From an uncultured Clostridia bacterium (GTDB lineage: Bacteria; Bacillota; Clostridia; Oscillospirales; Oscillospiraceae): DNA of 9,861 nt. The stretch lies in assembly GCA_946405655.1 (NCBI GenBank), contig CAMJHX010000036.1, positions 1 through 9,861 on the forward strand. The letters run 5' to 3'. The notes under the pieces were generated by a model. It was not told where the DNA came from. It saw only the letters and a list, made by a program, of their open reading frames with translations, and searched no databases. Shown here piece by piece: positions 1 to 5,916 of this stretch (the first letter of the stretch is position 1; each line of letters starts with the position of its first letter). The translations under genes and the position numbers were made by a program.

Positions 1-868
1 TGACCTCCTTCTGGGCCTTCGCCACCATCTCCTCGATGCGGGCGGGGTGGATGCGGCCGTCCTGAATGAGCTTTTCGAGCGCCAGTCGCGCCACCTCGCG
101 GCGGACCGGGTCGAAGCTGGAGACGGTGATCGCCTCGGGCGTATCGTCGATGATCAGATCGCAGCCCGTGAGCGTTTCGATGGCGCGGATGTTGCGGCCC
201 TCGCGGCCGATGATGCGGCCCTTCATCTCGTCGTTCGGCAGGGGAACGACCGAGACGGTGACCTCGCTCGCGTGGTCGGCGGCGCAGCGCTGGATGGCGG
301 TGCCGATGATCTCGCGCGCCATGGCTTCGGATTCGTCCTTGAGCTGGCTCTCGATCTCCTTGATCTTGGCGGCCTTCTCGTGCACGACTTCGTTTTCGAG
401 ACTCTCGATGAGGTAGGCCTTCGCCTCCTCGATGGTGTAGCCGGAGATTTCCTCCAGACGTTCCTGCTGGGTTTTCTTGATCGCTTTGATCTCGTTCTGC
501 TGCGCCTCTACGTTGGCGAGACGCTGGTTGAGGGAGTCGGTCTTGCGATCGAGCGCGTCGGTCTTGCGGTCGAGCGTTTCCTCCTTCTGCTGCAGACGGC
601 GTTCCTGCTTCTGCAGCTCGCTGCGGCGGGCTTTTTCTTCCTTTTCGAACTCGGTGCGGTTGCGGTGGATCTCCTCCTTGGCCTCCACCAGCGCCTCGCG
701 CTTCTTGCTCTCGGCGCTCTTGATGGCGTCGTTGATGATGCGCTTGGCCTCTTCCTCCGCTCCGGCGATCTCCGCCTCGGCGACCTTTTTACGATAAGCA
801 ACGCCCAGGATAAAACCGATCACGAGCGCTGCGATGACAGCGACCACCCAAATGATGGTGTTCAGCAT
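1..868 (-). CDS. rny: Ribonuclease Y, N-terminal part (runs off left edge)
   Basis: RNase Y is the membrane-anchored endoribonuclease that starts mRNA decay in many Firmicutes. The visible 289 residues (family members are usually a little over 500) show an N-terminal membrane helix (about residues 3-23), then a long charged, Glu/Lys/Arg/Gln-rich coiled coil (about 25-180), then a KH RNA-binding domain with the GXXG loop G221-R-E-G224 inside GRIIGREGRNIRA. The catalytic HD domain lies beyond the window. The coiled coil contains a local heptad duplication (DRKTDAL then DRKTDSL, about residues 100-114). The ATG at 868 is chosen because the membrane helix begins there and a GGAGGA site lies at 881-886 on the minus strand; the 12-base spacing is rather long. 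The gene diverges from the mannosyltransferase gene. The domain order is seen directly and the identity is secure. Confidence 0.96.
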   Translation of the reverse strand, partial: MLNTIIWVVAVIAALVIGFILGVAYRKKVAEAEIAGAEEEAKRIINDAIKSAESKKREALVEAKEEIHRNRTEFEKEEKARRSELQKQERRLQQKEETLDRKTDALDRKTDSLNQRLANVEAQQNEIKAIKKTQQERLEEISGYTIEEAKAYLIESLENEVVHEKAAKIKEIESQLKDESEAMAREIIGTAIQRCAADHASEVTVSVVPLPNDEMKGRIIGREGRNIRAIETLTGCDLIIDDTPEAITVSSFDPVRREVARLALEKLIQDGRIHPARIEEMVAKAQKEV

Positions 869-917
869 TGCGGGTATGATTCCTCCATTCTCGTCAGATC
901 TCTTTTACATTCGGAAA

Positions 918-934
918 GACGGGGTGACCCCGTC
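918..934 (-). other. Hairpin in the rny leader
   Basis: GACGGGG and CCCCGTC form a perfect 7-bp stem with a 3-base loop. It lies inside the predicted rny leader, about 50 bases upstream of the start codon. No strong U-tract follows on the minus strand, so it is more likely an mRNA leader structure than a terminator. The function is unknown. Confidence 0.45.
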
Positions 935-994
935 GGGAAAGTGTCAAATATTTCAAGCGAAGTCTCCACACTCCGCATAAAATATCACCATATT

Positions 995-1023
995 ATTCTA
1001 GCGACATTTCAACATTATGTCAA
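995..1023 (-). promoter_or_regulatory. Sigma-A-type promoter of rny
   Basis: On the minus strand, TTGACA (1018-1023) and TAGAAT (995-1000) are separated by 17 bases. The -35 is perfect and the -10 matches at 5 of 6 positions. Transcription would start near 988, giving a leader of about 120 bases before the rny ATG at 868. Confidence 0.75.
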
Positions 1024-1066
1024 GTGTTCCAAGGCGTTTTTTCACCCGAACTTTTTTGCCGGAAGG

Positions 1067-1096
1067 TAGACAAGCAGCGGGCATTTGTACTATAAT
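1067..1096 (+). promoter_or_regulatory. Promoter of the mannosyltransferase gene
   Basis: TAGACA (1067-1072), an 18-base spacer and a perfect TATAAT (1091-1096) form a sigma-A-like promoter. The predicted start of transcription is near 1103. A TTG at 1085, in frame with the downstream gene, lies upstream of this start and next to the -10 box, so it cannot be the initiator. Confidence 0.7.
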
Positions 1097-1144
1097 AGTA
1101 CATCTAGGATTGTACCACTTTTTCGGAAAGGATGCGCAGAAAGC

Positions 1145-2980
1145 TTGAATCCTTTGACTTATCTCTTCCCGGTGCTCGCGATCACGTTCGTGGTGCTGTT
1201 TTTCATCCTCGGTCTGATCGGAGAAAACTACGATCTGCCGAGCAAAAAATCAAAGCGCGGCAAGAAGGCCGTCCCCGCCTCGGTGGAGAAGCGAACCATG
1301 AAGCCGTGGCCGATCCTCGCGCTCACGGCAGCATATGCGCTCATCGCCTTTCTCAATCTCGGCGATACCTCCGCGCCCGAGACGTATTACGCCCTGCCGA
1401 ACGGCGAGCGCGTGGAGATTCATTTTGACAGCGAGGTTCCCCTTGGCCGCGTGTTCTATTTCGCGGGGCTCAACACAGGCGAAGCGCAGATGACCATCGT
1501 GCAGGATGGGGAGGAGCTCCTCGTCGGCACGCTGCCGCACACCTATCGCGACGTCTTCAAATGGCGCGACGCGGAGCTCACCGACCCGTCGCAGGATCTC
1601 ACGACCGACACCGTCGTGCTCTACGCCAATCCCGACGGCGAGGAGGACATCGAGCTCGGCGAGATGGCGTTTTTTGACGTGAACGGGCTTCGCGTCAGCC
1701 CCTCGGATATCTCCGTGCAGGAGGGCGCCGAGGCGCTCTGCGACGAGCCGATGAGCGTGCCGGAGGAATCCACCTGGCGCAACAGCACGTATTTCGACGA
1801 GATCTACCACGCGCGCACCGCGCTGGAGCATCTGCGGCTCATCAAGCCCTACGAGGTCTCGCACCCGCCGCTCGGCAAGCTCATCATTGCGCTGGGGCTC
1901 ACGATCTTCGGCGTCAACCCCTTCGGCTGGCGTTTCATGGGCGTGCTCTTCGGCGTGCTGATGCTGCCGGTCATGTGGCAGCTGATCCGCAAGCTGTTCG
2001 GGGATGACCGCATCGCCCTGTGCGGTACGGCGATCTTCGCCTTTGACTTCATGCACTTCGCGCAGACGCGCATCGCCACGATCGACACCTACGGCGTGTT
2101 CTTCATCCTGCTCATGTACCTCTTCTTCTGGAGCTGGTATGACAGTGATAACTGGCGCGACCTCGCGCTCGCGGGCGTGTTCTTCGGCCTCGGCGCCGCG
2201 AGCAAGTGGACGTGCCTCTATGCCGGCGCGGGGCTCGGCGTGCTCTGGGTCATCGCGTGGCTCTACCGCTTCCACGACGCCAGGGGCCAGTCCTGGCAGA
2301 AGCGCTGCTTTGAGGATTTCGTGCTGAACGTCGGGTTCTGCCTCGTCTGGTTTGTGCTCGCGCCCGCGCTCATCTATTATCTCAGCTACACGCCCTACGG
2401 TCTCGCCAAGGGGCTGACCGCGCCGGGCATGTATTTCACAAAGGACTATCTCAAGACCGTTCTGGAAAACCAGTCGTTCATGTTCACGTATCACGCCGGG
2501 CTCATCGCCGAGCATCCCTATTCCTCCAGCTGGTGGCAGTGGCTCTTTGATATCCGCCCGATCCTCTATTATCTCGAGTACGGCGAGGGCACGGTCGAGA
2601 CCATCGGCGCGTTCACGAACCCGCTGCTCACGTGGGCGGGGCTGGTGAGCGTCGTGTATCTGATCGTCCGCTCGATCCGCAAGCGCGACCGCCGCGCGGT
2701 GTTCATCGTCGTCGGCTATCTTGCGCAGCTCGTGCCGTGGATTCTCGTGTCGCGCCTCACGTTCGCGTATCACTATTTCGCGGCGGTGGTCTTCCTCGTC
2801 CTCGCGCTCTGCGCCGTCTTCGACGATATGCGGGCCCGAGGGCACATCCGCTGGATGTACGCCTTCACCGGCGTCAGCCTCGCGCTCTTCGCCGCGTTCT
2901 ACCCGGTGCTCACAGGCGTGGAGGTTTCGAGGAACTATACTTGGAAGGCGCTCAAGTGGTTCCCAAGCTGGCCGTTTTAA
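1145..2980 (+). CDS. PMT/GT39-family membrane mannosyltransferase (dolichyl-phosphate-mannose-protein mannosyltransferase type)
   Basis: This is a polytopic GT-C glycosyltransferase that should move a sugar, by family precedent mannose, from a lipid-phosphate donor to an acceptor on the outer membrane face. Numbered from TTG 1145 (611 aa), it shows an extra N-terminal helix (about 4-25), a basic loop, TM1 (about 54-73), and then the PMT signature FDEIYHART with the acidic pair D218-E219, HPPLGK at 240-245 and a later GAASKWT motif. Many further membrane helices follow. About 140 residues (75-215) rich in predicted beta strand are inserted between TM1 and the DE motif. The start is uncertain. 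TTG 1145 keeps the extra helix and sits 12 bases after a GGAAAGGA site; ATG 1298 has GGAG 9 bases upstream and gives 560 aa starting just before TM1. The family is secure; the substrate is not known from sequence. Confidence 0.88.
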   Translation: MNPLTYLFPVLAITFVVLFFILGLIGENYDLPSKKSKRGKKAVPASVEKRTMKPWPILALTAAYALIAFLNLGDTSAPETYYALPNGERVEIHFDSEVPLGRVFYFAGLNTGEAQMTIVQDGEELLVGTLPHTYRDVFKWRDAELTDPSQDLTTDTVVLYANPDGEEDIELGEMAFFDVNGLRVSPSDISVQEGAEALCDEPMSVPEESTWRNSTYFDEIYHARTALEHLRLIKPYEVSHPPLGKLIIALGLTIFGVNPFGWRFMGVLFGVLMLPVMWQLIRKLFGDDRIALCGTAIFAFDFMHFAQTRIATIDTYGVFFILLMYLFFWSWYDSDNWRDLALAGVFFGLGAASKWTCLYAGAGLGVLWVIAWLYRFHDARGQSWQKRCFEDFVLNVGFCLVWFVLAPALIYYLSYTPYGLAKGLTAPGMYFTKDYLKTVLENQSFMFTYHAGLIAEHPYSSSWWQWLFDIRPILYYLEYGEGTVETIGAFTNPLLTWAGLVSVVYLIVRSIRKRDRRAVFIVVGYLAQLVPWILVSRLTFAYHYFAAVVFLVLALCAVFDDMRARGHIRWMYAFTGVSLALFAAFYPVLTGVEVSRNYTWKALKWFPSWPF

Positions 2981-2982
2981 CG

Positions 2983-3203
2983 AGTTAGGAGTTAGGAGTG
3001 AGGAGTTAGGAGTTAACAAGTGGTTGTTGCGCAGTTTCTGCTTTGTCATCCTGAGCTTGTCGAAGGATCTTGGCAGCGCAGCAAAAGAGAACATCCCGCG
3101 TCTGCCTTACTGCTCAGCCAAGATTCTTCGACTCCGCACTTCGTGCTTCGCTCAGAATGACAAATATGAGCAACTCCTAACTCCTAACTCCTCACTCCTA
3201 ACT
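2983..3203. repeat. Nested inverted repeat with AGTTAGG heptamer arms
   Basis: Each outer arm is 32 bases of tandem heptamers. The left arm (2983-3014) reads AGTTAGG, AGTTAGG, AGTGAGG, AGTTAGG, AGTT; the right arm (3172-3203) is the reverse complement with the variant AGTGAGG unit one position further out. Full-length pairing gives two mismatches, and shifting by one unit removes them. An inner imperfect repeat pairs 3043-3056 with 3150-3163 (13 of 14) and 3060-3074 with 3118-3132 (14 of 15), around motifs like GTCATCCTGAGC and GAAGGATCTTGGC. A small GCAC/GTGC hairpin sits in the right inner arm. It begins two bases after the mannosyltransferase stop and ends 35 bases before rpiB. No open reading frame makes sense inside it. 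It looks like a non-autonomous repeat and may also end transcription. Confidence 0.9.
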
Positions 3204-3238
3204 ATTTCAATCTATCCTATACAAGCGAGGTAATAATC

Positions 3239-3676
3239 ATGATTGCAATCGGTTCCGATCACGGGGGCTTTGCCCTGAAGCAGGAGATTATGAAGCATCT
3301 GGAGGCCAGAGGTCTGGAATACAAGGACTTCGGCACCTACACCGCTGACAGCTGCGATTATCCGCAGTATGGCGCTGCCGTGGGCAGAGCCGTCGCCGCC
3401 GGGGAGTGCGAGCGCGGCATCCTCATCTGCGGCACCGGCATCGGCATCTCCATCTCCGCCAACAAGATCCACGGCGTGCGCGCCGCGCTCTGCGGCGACT
3501 GCTTCTCCGCCGAGATGACCCGCCGCCACAACGACGCGAACATCCTCGCCCTCGGCGCGCGCGTCGTCGGCCCCGGTCTCGCGCTCAAGATCGTCGATAC
3601 CTTCCTCGACACCGACTTCGAGGGCGGAAGACATGCCAGACGCGTCGAGCAAATGATGGCGCTGGAAGAAGAATAA
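3239..3676 (+). CDS. rpiB: Ribose-5-phosphate isomerase B
   Basis: This enzyme interconverts ribulose 5-phosphate and ribose 5-phosphate in the non-oxidative pentose phosphate pathway. The 145 residues match the usual RpiB length. Visible signatures are SDHGG (6-10) at the N-terminus, DYP (40-42), ICGTGIGISISANK (63-76) with the catalytic-type Cys64, and RRHNDAN (95-101) with His97 at the position of the active-site histidine. The ATG at 3239 has a GAGG site at 3227-3230. The gene stands alone between two heptamer-arm repeat elements, so co-transcription with its neighbours is uncertain. The RpiB/LacA/LacB superfamily also contains galactose- and allose-phosphate isomerases. No LacA/LacB partner is adjacent, so RpiB is the best call. 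Confidence 0.95.
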   Translation: MIAIGSDHGGFALKQEIMKHLEARGLEYKDFGTYTADSCDYPQYGAAVGRAVAAGECERGILICGTGIGISISANKIHGVRAALCGDCFSAEMTRRHNDANILALGARVVGPGLALKIVDTFLDTDFEGGRHARRVEQMMALEEE

Positions 3677-3791
3677 GTGTGGAGTGTGGAGTGTTGAGTG
3701 TGGAGTTTAAAAGTGTTTGCTCCGCAAACATTTGAAATTTCAAATGATCGCCGTCAGGCGATACCACACTCCACACTCCTAACTCCACTCT
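3677..3791. repeat. Heptamer-arm repeat element with three-hairpin core
   Basis: The left arm (3677-3704) is GTGTGGA, GTGTGGA, GTGTTGA, GTGTGGA and starts on the base after the rpiB stop. The right arm (3764-3791) is CCACACT, CCACACT, CCTAACT, CCACTCT. The core holds three consecutive palindromes: TGTTTGC/GCAAACA (3714-3730, loop TCC), ATTTGAAATTTCAAAT (3730-3745) and ATCGCC/GGCGAT (3747-3762, loop GTCA). The layout matches the element at 2983-3203, but the core is unrelated. One right-arm unit (CCTAACT) is the reverse complement of that element's AGTTAGG heptamer. It probably moves, or is copied, without encoding protein. Confidence 0.88.
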
Positions 3792-3810
3792 GATTTGAGG
3801 TTTTTATCTT

Positions 3811-4911
3811 ATGGCATCTAACCATCCCGATGTTTATCGTGCCCGGCGGCGCGGTTGGGGAGGGGTCTGGCGCACCGTGCTCACGGTGATCGGCATTTTG
3901 CTGTTCCTCGCGGTGCTGCTCATTTACTCCTTCCACAAATACATCGTCTACGACAAGGACGGCGTGCATGTGCTCTTTCCCATGCTCGGCGAGCGCATTA
4001 CCGCCGAGGACGCCGCCGCGCCGACGCCCACGGTCTATCCCGCGGAGCTGGTGTATGATGAGCCGGACTATGCCTCCCTGATCTCCTCGGCGGGGCAGAA
4101 TCTCGAGCCGCTGCGCGGGAAGTATCTCACGGCGGACTCCATCACGCCAGAGACGCTCGCCGCCGCCGCGCAGCAGGTTGCGGCCGCCAAGGGCAACGCG
4201 CTCGTCCTGCAGATGAAGCCGCCCTCCGGCTCGCTCGCGTGGAAGTCGAGCGTCGCGCTCGCGGAGTCCTTCGAGGTCAACGGCACGCGCGAGATCGCCG
4301 AGTCCATCCGCGATCTCAAGGCGGAGTATCACGACATGCGCTTCGTCGCGGTCGTGAGCGCCTGCGTCGATTCGCTCATGGCGGAGCGCTATGCAGCCAT
4401 GGCGCTCAAGACCGCCGCCGGCGATCCCTATGCCGACGGCTCCGGCGGCTGGGTCGATCCCTACAGCACGAGCCTGCGCGAATATCTCGGCAGTCTCAGC
4501 CGCGAGCTCGCGGATATGGGCTTCGACGAGATCGCCTATTCCTATATGCAGCTGCCGGACACCACGGCGGAGCTCGGCTTCTCCGCGCAGATGAGCACCA
4601 CGCCCACGCCGCGCGACGCGGTGGTGAGCCTCGCGCAGTATCTGCGCTCCGCGATCTCCGACCGCGGCGTCGAGCTCAATGTGATCCTCTCGTCCGACTC
4701 CGCCCTGCAGGGGCGCGAGAGCACGACCGGACAGGATCTCGAGATCATGGCAAAGATCTTCAGCCGCCTCTGCGCCTTCGGCGAGGGCGAAACGCTCTCT
4801 GCCCTGAAGGAGAAGATCTCCGGCGCCAGCGAGGGCTTCAATCTGGAGACCAGATTCGTCCCGTTCGTCAGAAACGCGCAGATCGAGGGCAGCTGGGTCA
4901 TGACCGGCTGA
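3811..4911 (+). CDS. Membrane-anchored DUF4015-like putative glycoside hydrolase
   Basis: A cytoplasmic basic N-terminus (RARRR, 10-14) is followed by a single membrane anchor (about 21-40) and a large extracytoplasmic domain. That domain recalls the DUF4015 (putative glycoside hydrolase, TIM-barrel) pattern: a strand LVLQMKPPSG (131-140) where the family typically has a VKDD-like motif, a GSGGWVDPYS stretch (210-219), and ELADMGFDEIAYSYMQLPD (232-250) corresponding to the family's GFDEIQFDYVRFP-like strand. The acidic residues I expect at the first and last of these are replaced here by Pro-Pro and Ser, so catalysis is doubtful. The ATG at 3811 follows GAGG (3797-3800). It lies 35 bases upstream of a small membrane-protein gene and may form an operon with it. 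The family call comes from memory of the motif; the substrate is unknown. Confidence 0.7.
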   Translation: MASNHPDVYRARRRGWGGVWRTVLTVIGILLFLAVLLIYSFHKYIVYDKDGVHVLFPMLGERITAEDAAAPTPTVYPAELVYDEPDYASLISSAGQNLEPLRGKYLTADSITPETLAAAAQQVAAAKGNALVLQMKPPSGSLAWKSSVALAESFEVNGTREIAESIRDLKAEYHDMRFVAVVSACVDSLMAERYAAMALKTAAGDPYADGSGGWVDPYSTSLREYLGSLSRELADMGFDEIAYSYMQLPDTTAELGFSAQMSTTPTPRDAVVSLAQYLRSAISDRGVELNVILSSDSALQGRESTTGQDLEIMAKIFSRLCAFGEGETLSALKEKISGASEGFNLETRFVPFVRNAQIEGSWVMTG

Positions 4912-4945
4912 GCCGTATTGCGCTGAAATCAGGAGAGGACGCCTT

Positions 4946-5428
4946 ATGCGAATCGAACCGAGTCCGGATCAAAAACAGCTGGCGAGAATGGCAATCGCCA
5001 TCTTCGCAGCGGTCGGCCTGGGATGCGTGATCTTTTCAGGAATTGACTACCTTCGGGACGGTGCAACATTTGAACTAAGCTTCCTGCTGTTCGGCATCGC
5101 ACTGCTGCTGTATCTCCCGATGTTCTGTCAGGTGTGGACGGTGGACGATACCGGCGTGAAGGAATATCTCTATTTCGGGCGGATCAAGCTGCGGGAGCTC
5201 ACATGGGAGGAGGCCGCATTTGTCGGCTCTGCGGTCATGACGATTGACAGCTTCAAAAATGTCACAGGCAGAATGATCGTCTGTGCCATCACGCGCCCGA
5301 AAAAACGGTATCAGAACAGCCTGAGCTATCAGCAGCCGAAGGGGAAGCACATCAACCTCCCGGATCGCCCGGACGTGCGCGAACTGGTACAGCAGTACGT
5401 TGGCGACCGATTCGAGGAGTTGTATTAG
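4946..5428 (+). CDS. Small two-TM membrane protein, possibly with a PH-like domain
   Basis: I do not recognise this gene. The 160-residue product has two hydrophobic helices (about 13-32 and 43-61) separated by a short polar loop, then a soluble part beginning VWTVDDTGV. In that part, strand-like stretches around EYLYFGRIKLRELTWEEA (73-90) recall small bacterial membrane proteins with a PH-like barrel. The C-terminus (139-160) is probably helical and acidic. The ATG at 4946 has a strong GGAGAGG site (4932-4938) at 7-base spacing. It starts 34 bases after the DUF4015-like gene with no promoter or terminator visible between them, so the two are probably co-transcribed. Codon use is less GC-biased than in the upstream gene. 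The PH-like reading is weak inference. Confidence 0.75.
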   Translation: MRIEPSPDQKQLARMAIAIFAAVGLGCVIFSGIDYLRDGATFELSFLLFGIALLLYLPMFCQVWTVDDTGVKEYLYFGRIKLRELTWEEAAFVGSAVMTIDSFKNVTGRMIVCAITRPKKRYQNSLSYQQPKGKHINLPDRPDVRELVQQYVGDRFEELY

Positions 5429-5470
5429 CAGACAGAACGAGCTGGTTACAGAATGCAAATGTTGGATTCT

Positions 5471-5502
5471 GCCGTAGGGGAGGGGCAGGTCGCCCCTACG
5501 GC
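5471..5502. repeat. REP unit 1 (full palindrome)
   Basis: GCCGTAGGGG (5471-5480) pairs perfectly over 10 bp with CCCCTACGGC (5493-5502), leaving a 12-base G-rich loop. Bases 5472-5486 (CCGTAGGGGAGGGGC) are identical to 9835-9849 inside the transposase gene at the right edge. It may also serve as the 3' stem-loop of the transcript ending with the gene at 4946-5428. Confidence 0.85.
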
Positions 5503-5560
5503 ATATTTCACTGCTGACGAGGTTCACCCGGGAATGGCAATGATTTCAGCGCGTTCTGCC

Positions 5561-5587
5561 GGGACGTCGAGGACGCCGTCCCCTACG
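5561..5587. repeat. REP unit 2
   Basis: GGGACG (5561-5566) pairs with CGTCCC (5577-5582), and the unit ends in CCTACG. Only the CCCTAC end is kept; there is no matching GTAGGG on the left side. Confidence 0.65.
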
Positions 5588-5601
5588 AGGCACCGCACCA
5601 C

Positions 5602-5625
5602 CGTAGGGGCGGATATCATCCGCCC
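5602..5625. repeat. REP unit 3
   Basis: CGTAGG leads into GGGCGGAT (5607-5614), which pairs with ATCCGCCC (5618-5625) over 8 bp with a 3-base loop. The GTAGGG end is on the left, in the same orientation as unit 1. Confidence 0.75.
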
Positions 5626-5681
5626 GCGCAGACCGAACCGATTTCATTGCCAATCTTGGGCGATCCCGCACCATACCCACT

Positions 5682-5751
5682 GTAGGGCGGCCACCTGTGG
5701 GCCGCCGCATTCTCTGCCGGTGCACCGGCGGGGCACAGGTCCCCGCCCTAC
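5682..5751. repeat. REP unit 4, composite of two hairpins closed by outer arms
   Basis: GTAGGGCGG (5682-5690) and CCGCCCTAC (5743-5751) form a perfect 9-bp outer pair. Alternative inner hairpins are GGCGGCC/GGCCGCC (5686-5692 with 5700-5706) and GGCGGGG/CCCCGCC (5727-5733 with 5741-5747), with a 14-base perfect palindrome GCCGGTGCACCGGC (5716-5729) between them. This is two head-to-head units, as in BIME pairs. Confidence 0.8.
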
Positions 5752-5776
5752 GCTCTGTTTCAGATGGTGCGTCGAA

Positions 5777-5799
5777 GGGGCCGACGCCCTCGGCGGCCC
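5777..5799. repeat. REP unit 5 (degenerate)
   Basis: An imperfect GC hairpin: GGG and CCC flank CCGA (5781-5784) pairing with TCGG (5790-5793), with a short bulge. The terminal GTAGGG motif is missing, so assignment to the family rests on position and composition. Confidence 0.45.
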
Positions 5800-5859
5800 G
5801 TGCAGGGATGATCTGAATTAACGAACGGATTCCGGCGAATTGGCAATGGCTGATCCTCT

Positions 5860-5872
5860 GCCGTAGGGCCGG
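5860..5872. repeat. REP unit 6 (half unit)
   Basis: GCCGTAGGGCCGG matches the left half of the other units but has no partner arm. It stops 11 bases before the terminator of the minus-strand operon, which looks like truncation at the end of the cluster. Confidence 0.6.
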
Positions 5873-5882
5873 TATTTACACA

Positions 5883-5911
5883 AAAGCGCGAGGCTTTTTG
5901 CCTCGCGCTTT
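5883..5911 (-). terminator. Rho-independent terminator of the SLH/threonine-aldolase operon
   Basis: AAAGCGCGAGGC (5883-5894) and GCCTCGCGCTTT (5900-5911) form a perfect 12-bp stem with a 5-base loop. On the minus strand it is followed by a T-rich run (TTTTGTG). It sits 5 bases downstream of the stop codon at 5917-5919. Confidence 0.88.
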
Positions 5912-5916
5912 GCTGT

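Larger units (their letters stand above)
5471..5872. repeat. Cluster of GTAGGG-type REP palindromes (BIME-like)
   Basis: The whole gap between the gene ending at 5428 and the terminator at 5883 is a mosaic of GC-rich palindromes, most carrying GTAGGG or its complement CCCTAC at one or both ends. A linker TGGCAATG recurs at 5535-5542, 5645-5652 (inverted) and 5841-5848. Individual units are listed separately. An open frame across 5453-5821 is a by-product of the GC-rich repeats and lacks a ribosome binding site. The 42 bases before 5471 show nothing notable. Confidence 0.85.

Noticed and set aside
918..934. Hairpin as a transcription terminator
   Set aside because: The stem is strong, but neither strand shows a convincing run of T after it, and it sits between a promoter and the start of rny.
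47..1069. 340-residue open frame on the plus strand
   Set aside because: It is antisense to rny and runs through the divergent promoter region. The Leu/Asp/Gly-rich product is the mirror of the RNase Y coiled coil.
1250..3094. 614-residue open frame on the minus strand
   Set aside because: It lies antisense to the mannosyltransferase, which has clear family motifs. The antisense product is rich in Arg, Glu, His and Asp as expected from the complement of GC-rich codons, and has no ribosome binding site.
2983..3203. CRISPR array
   Set aside because: The repeats are 7 bases, directly abutting and without spacers, and the two arms are inverted. No cas genes are present.
3239..4911. rpiB and DUF4015-like gene as a dedicated carbohydrate operon
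   Set aside because: A 134-base gap filled by a hairpin-rich repeat element separates them, so functional linkage is not supported by the sequence.
5453..5821. 122-residue open frame in the gap after the two-TM protein
   Set aside because: It is made entirely of REP palindromes and linkers, has no ribosome binding site and no recognisable protein pattern.
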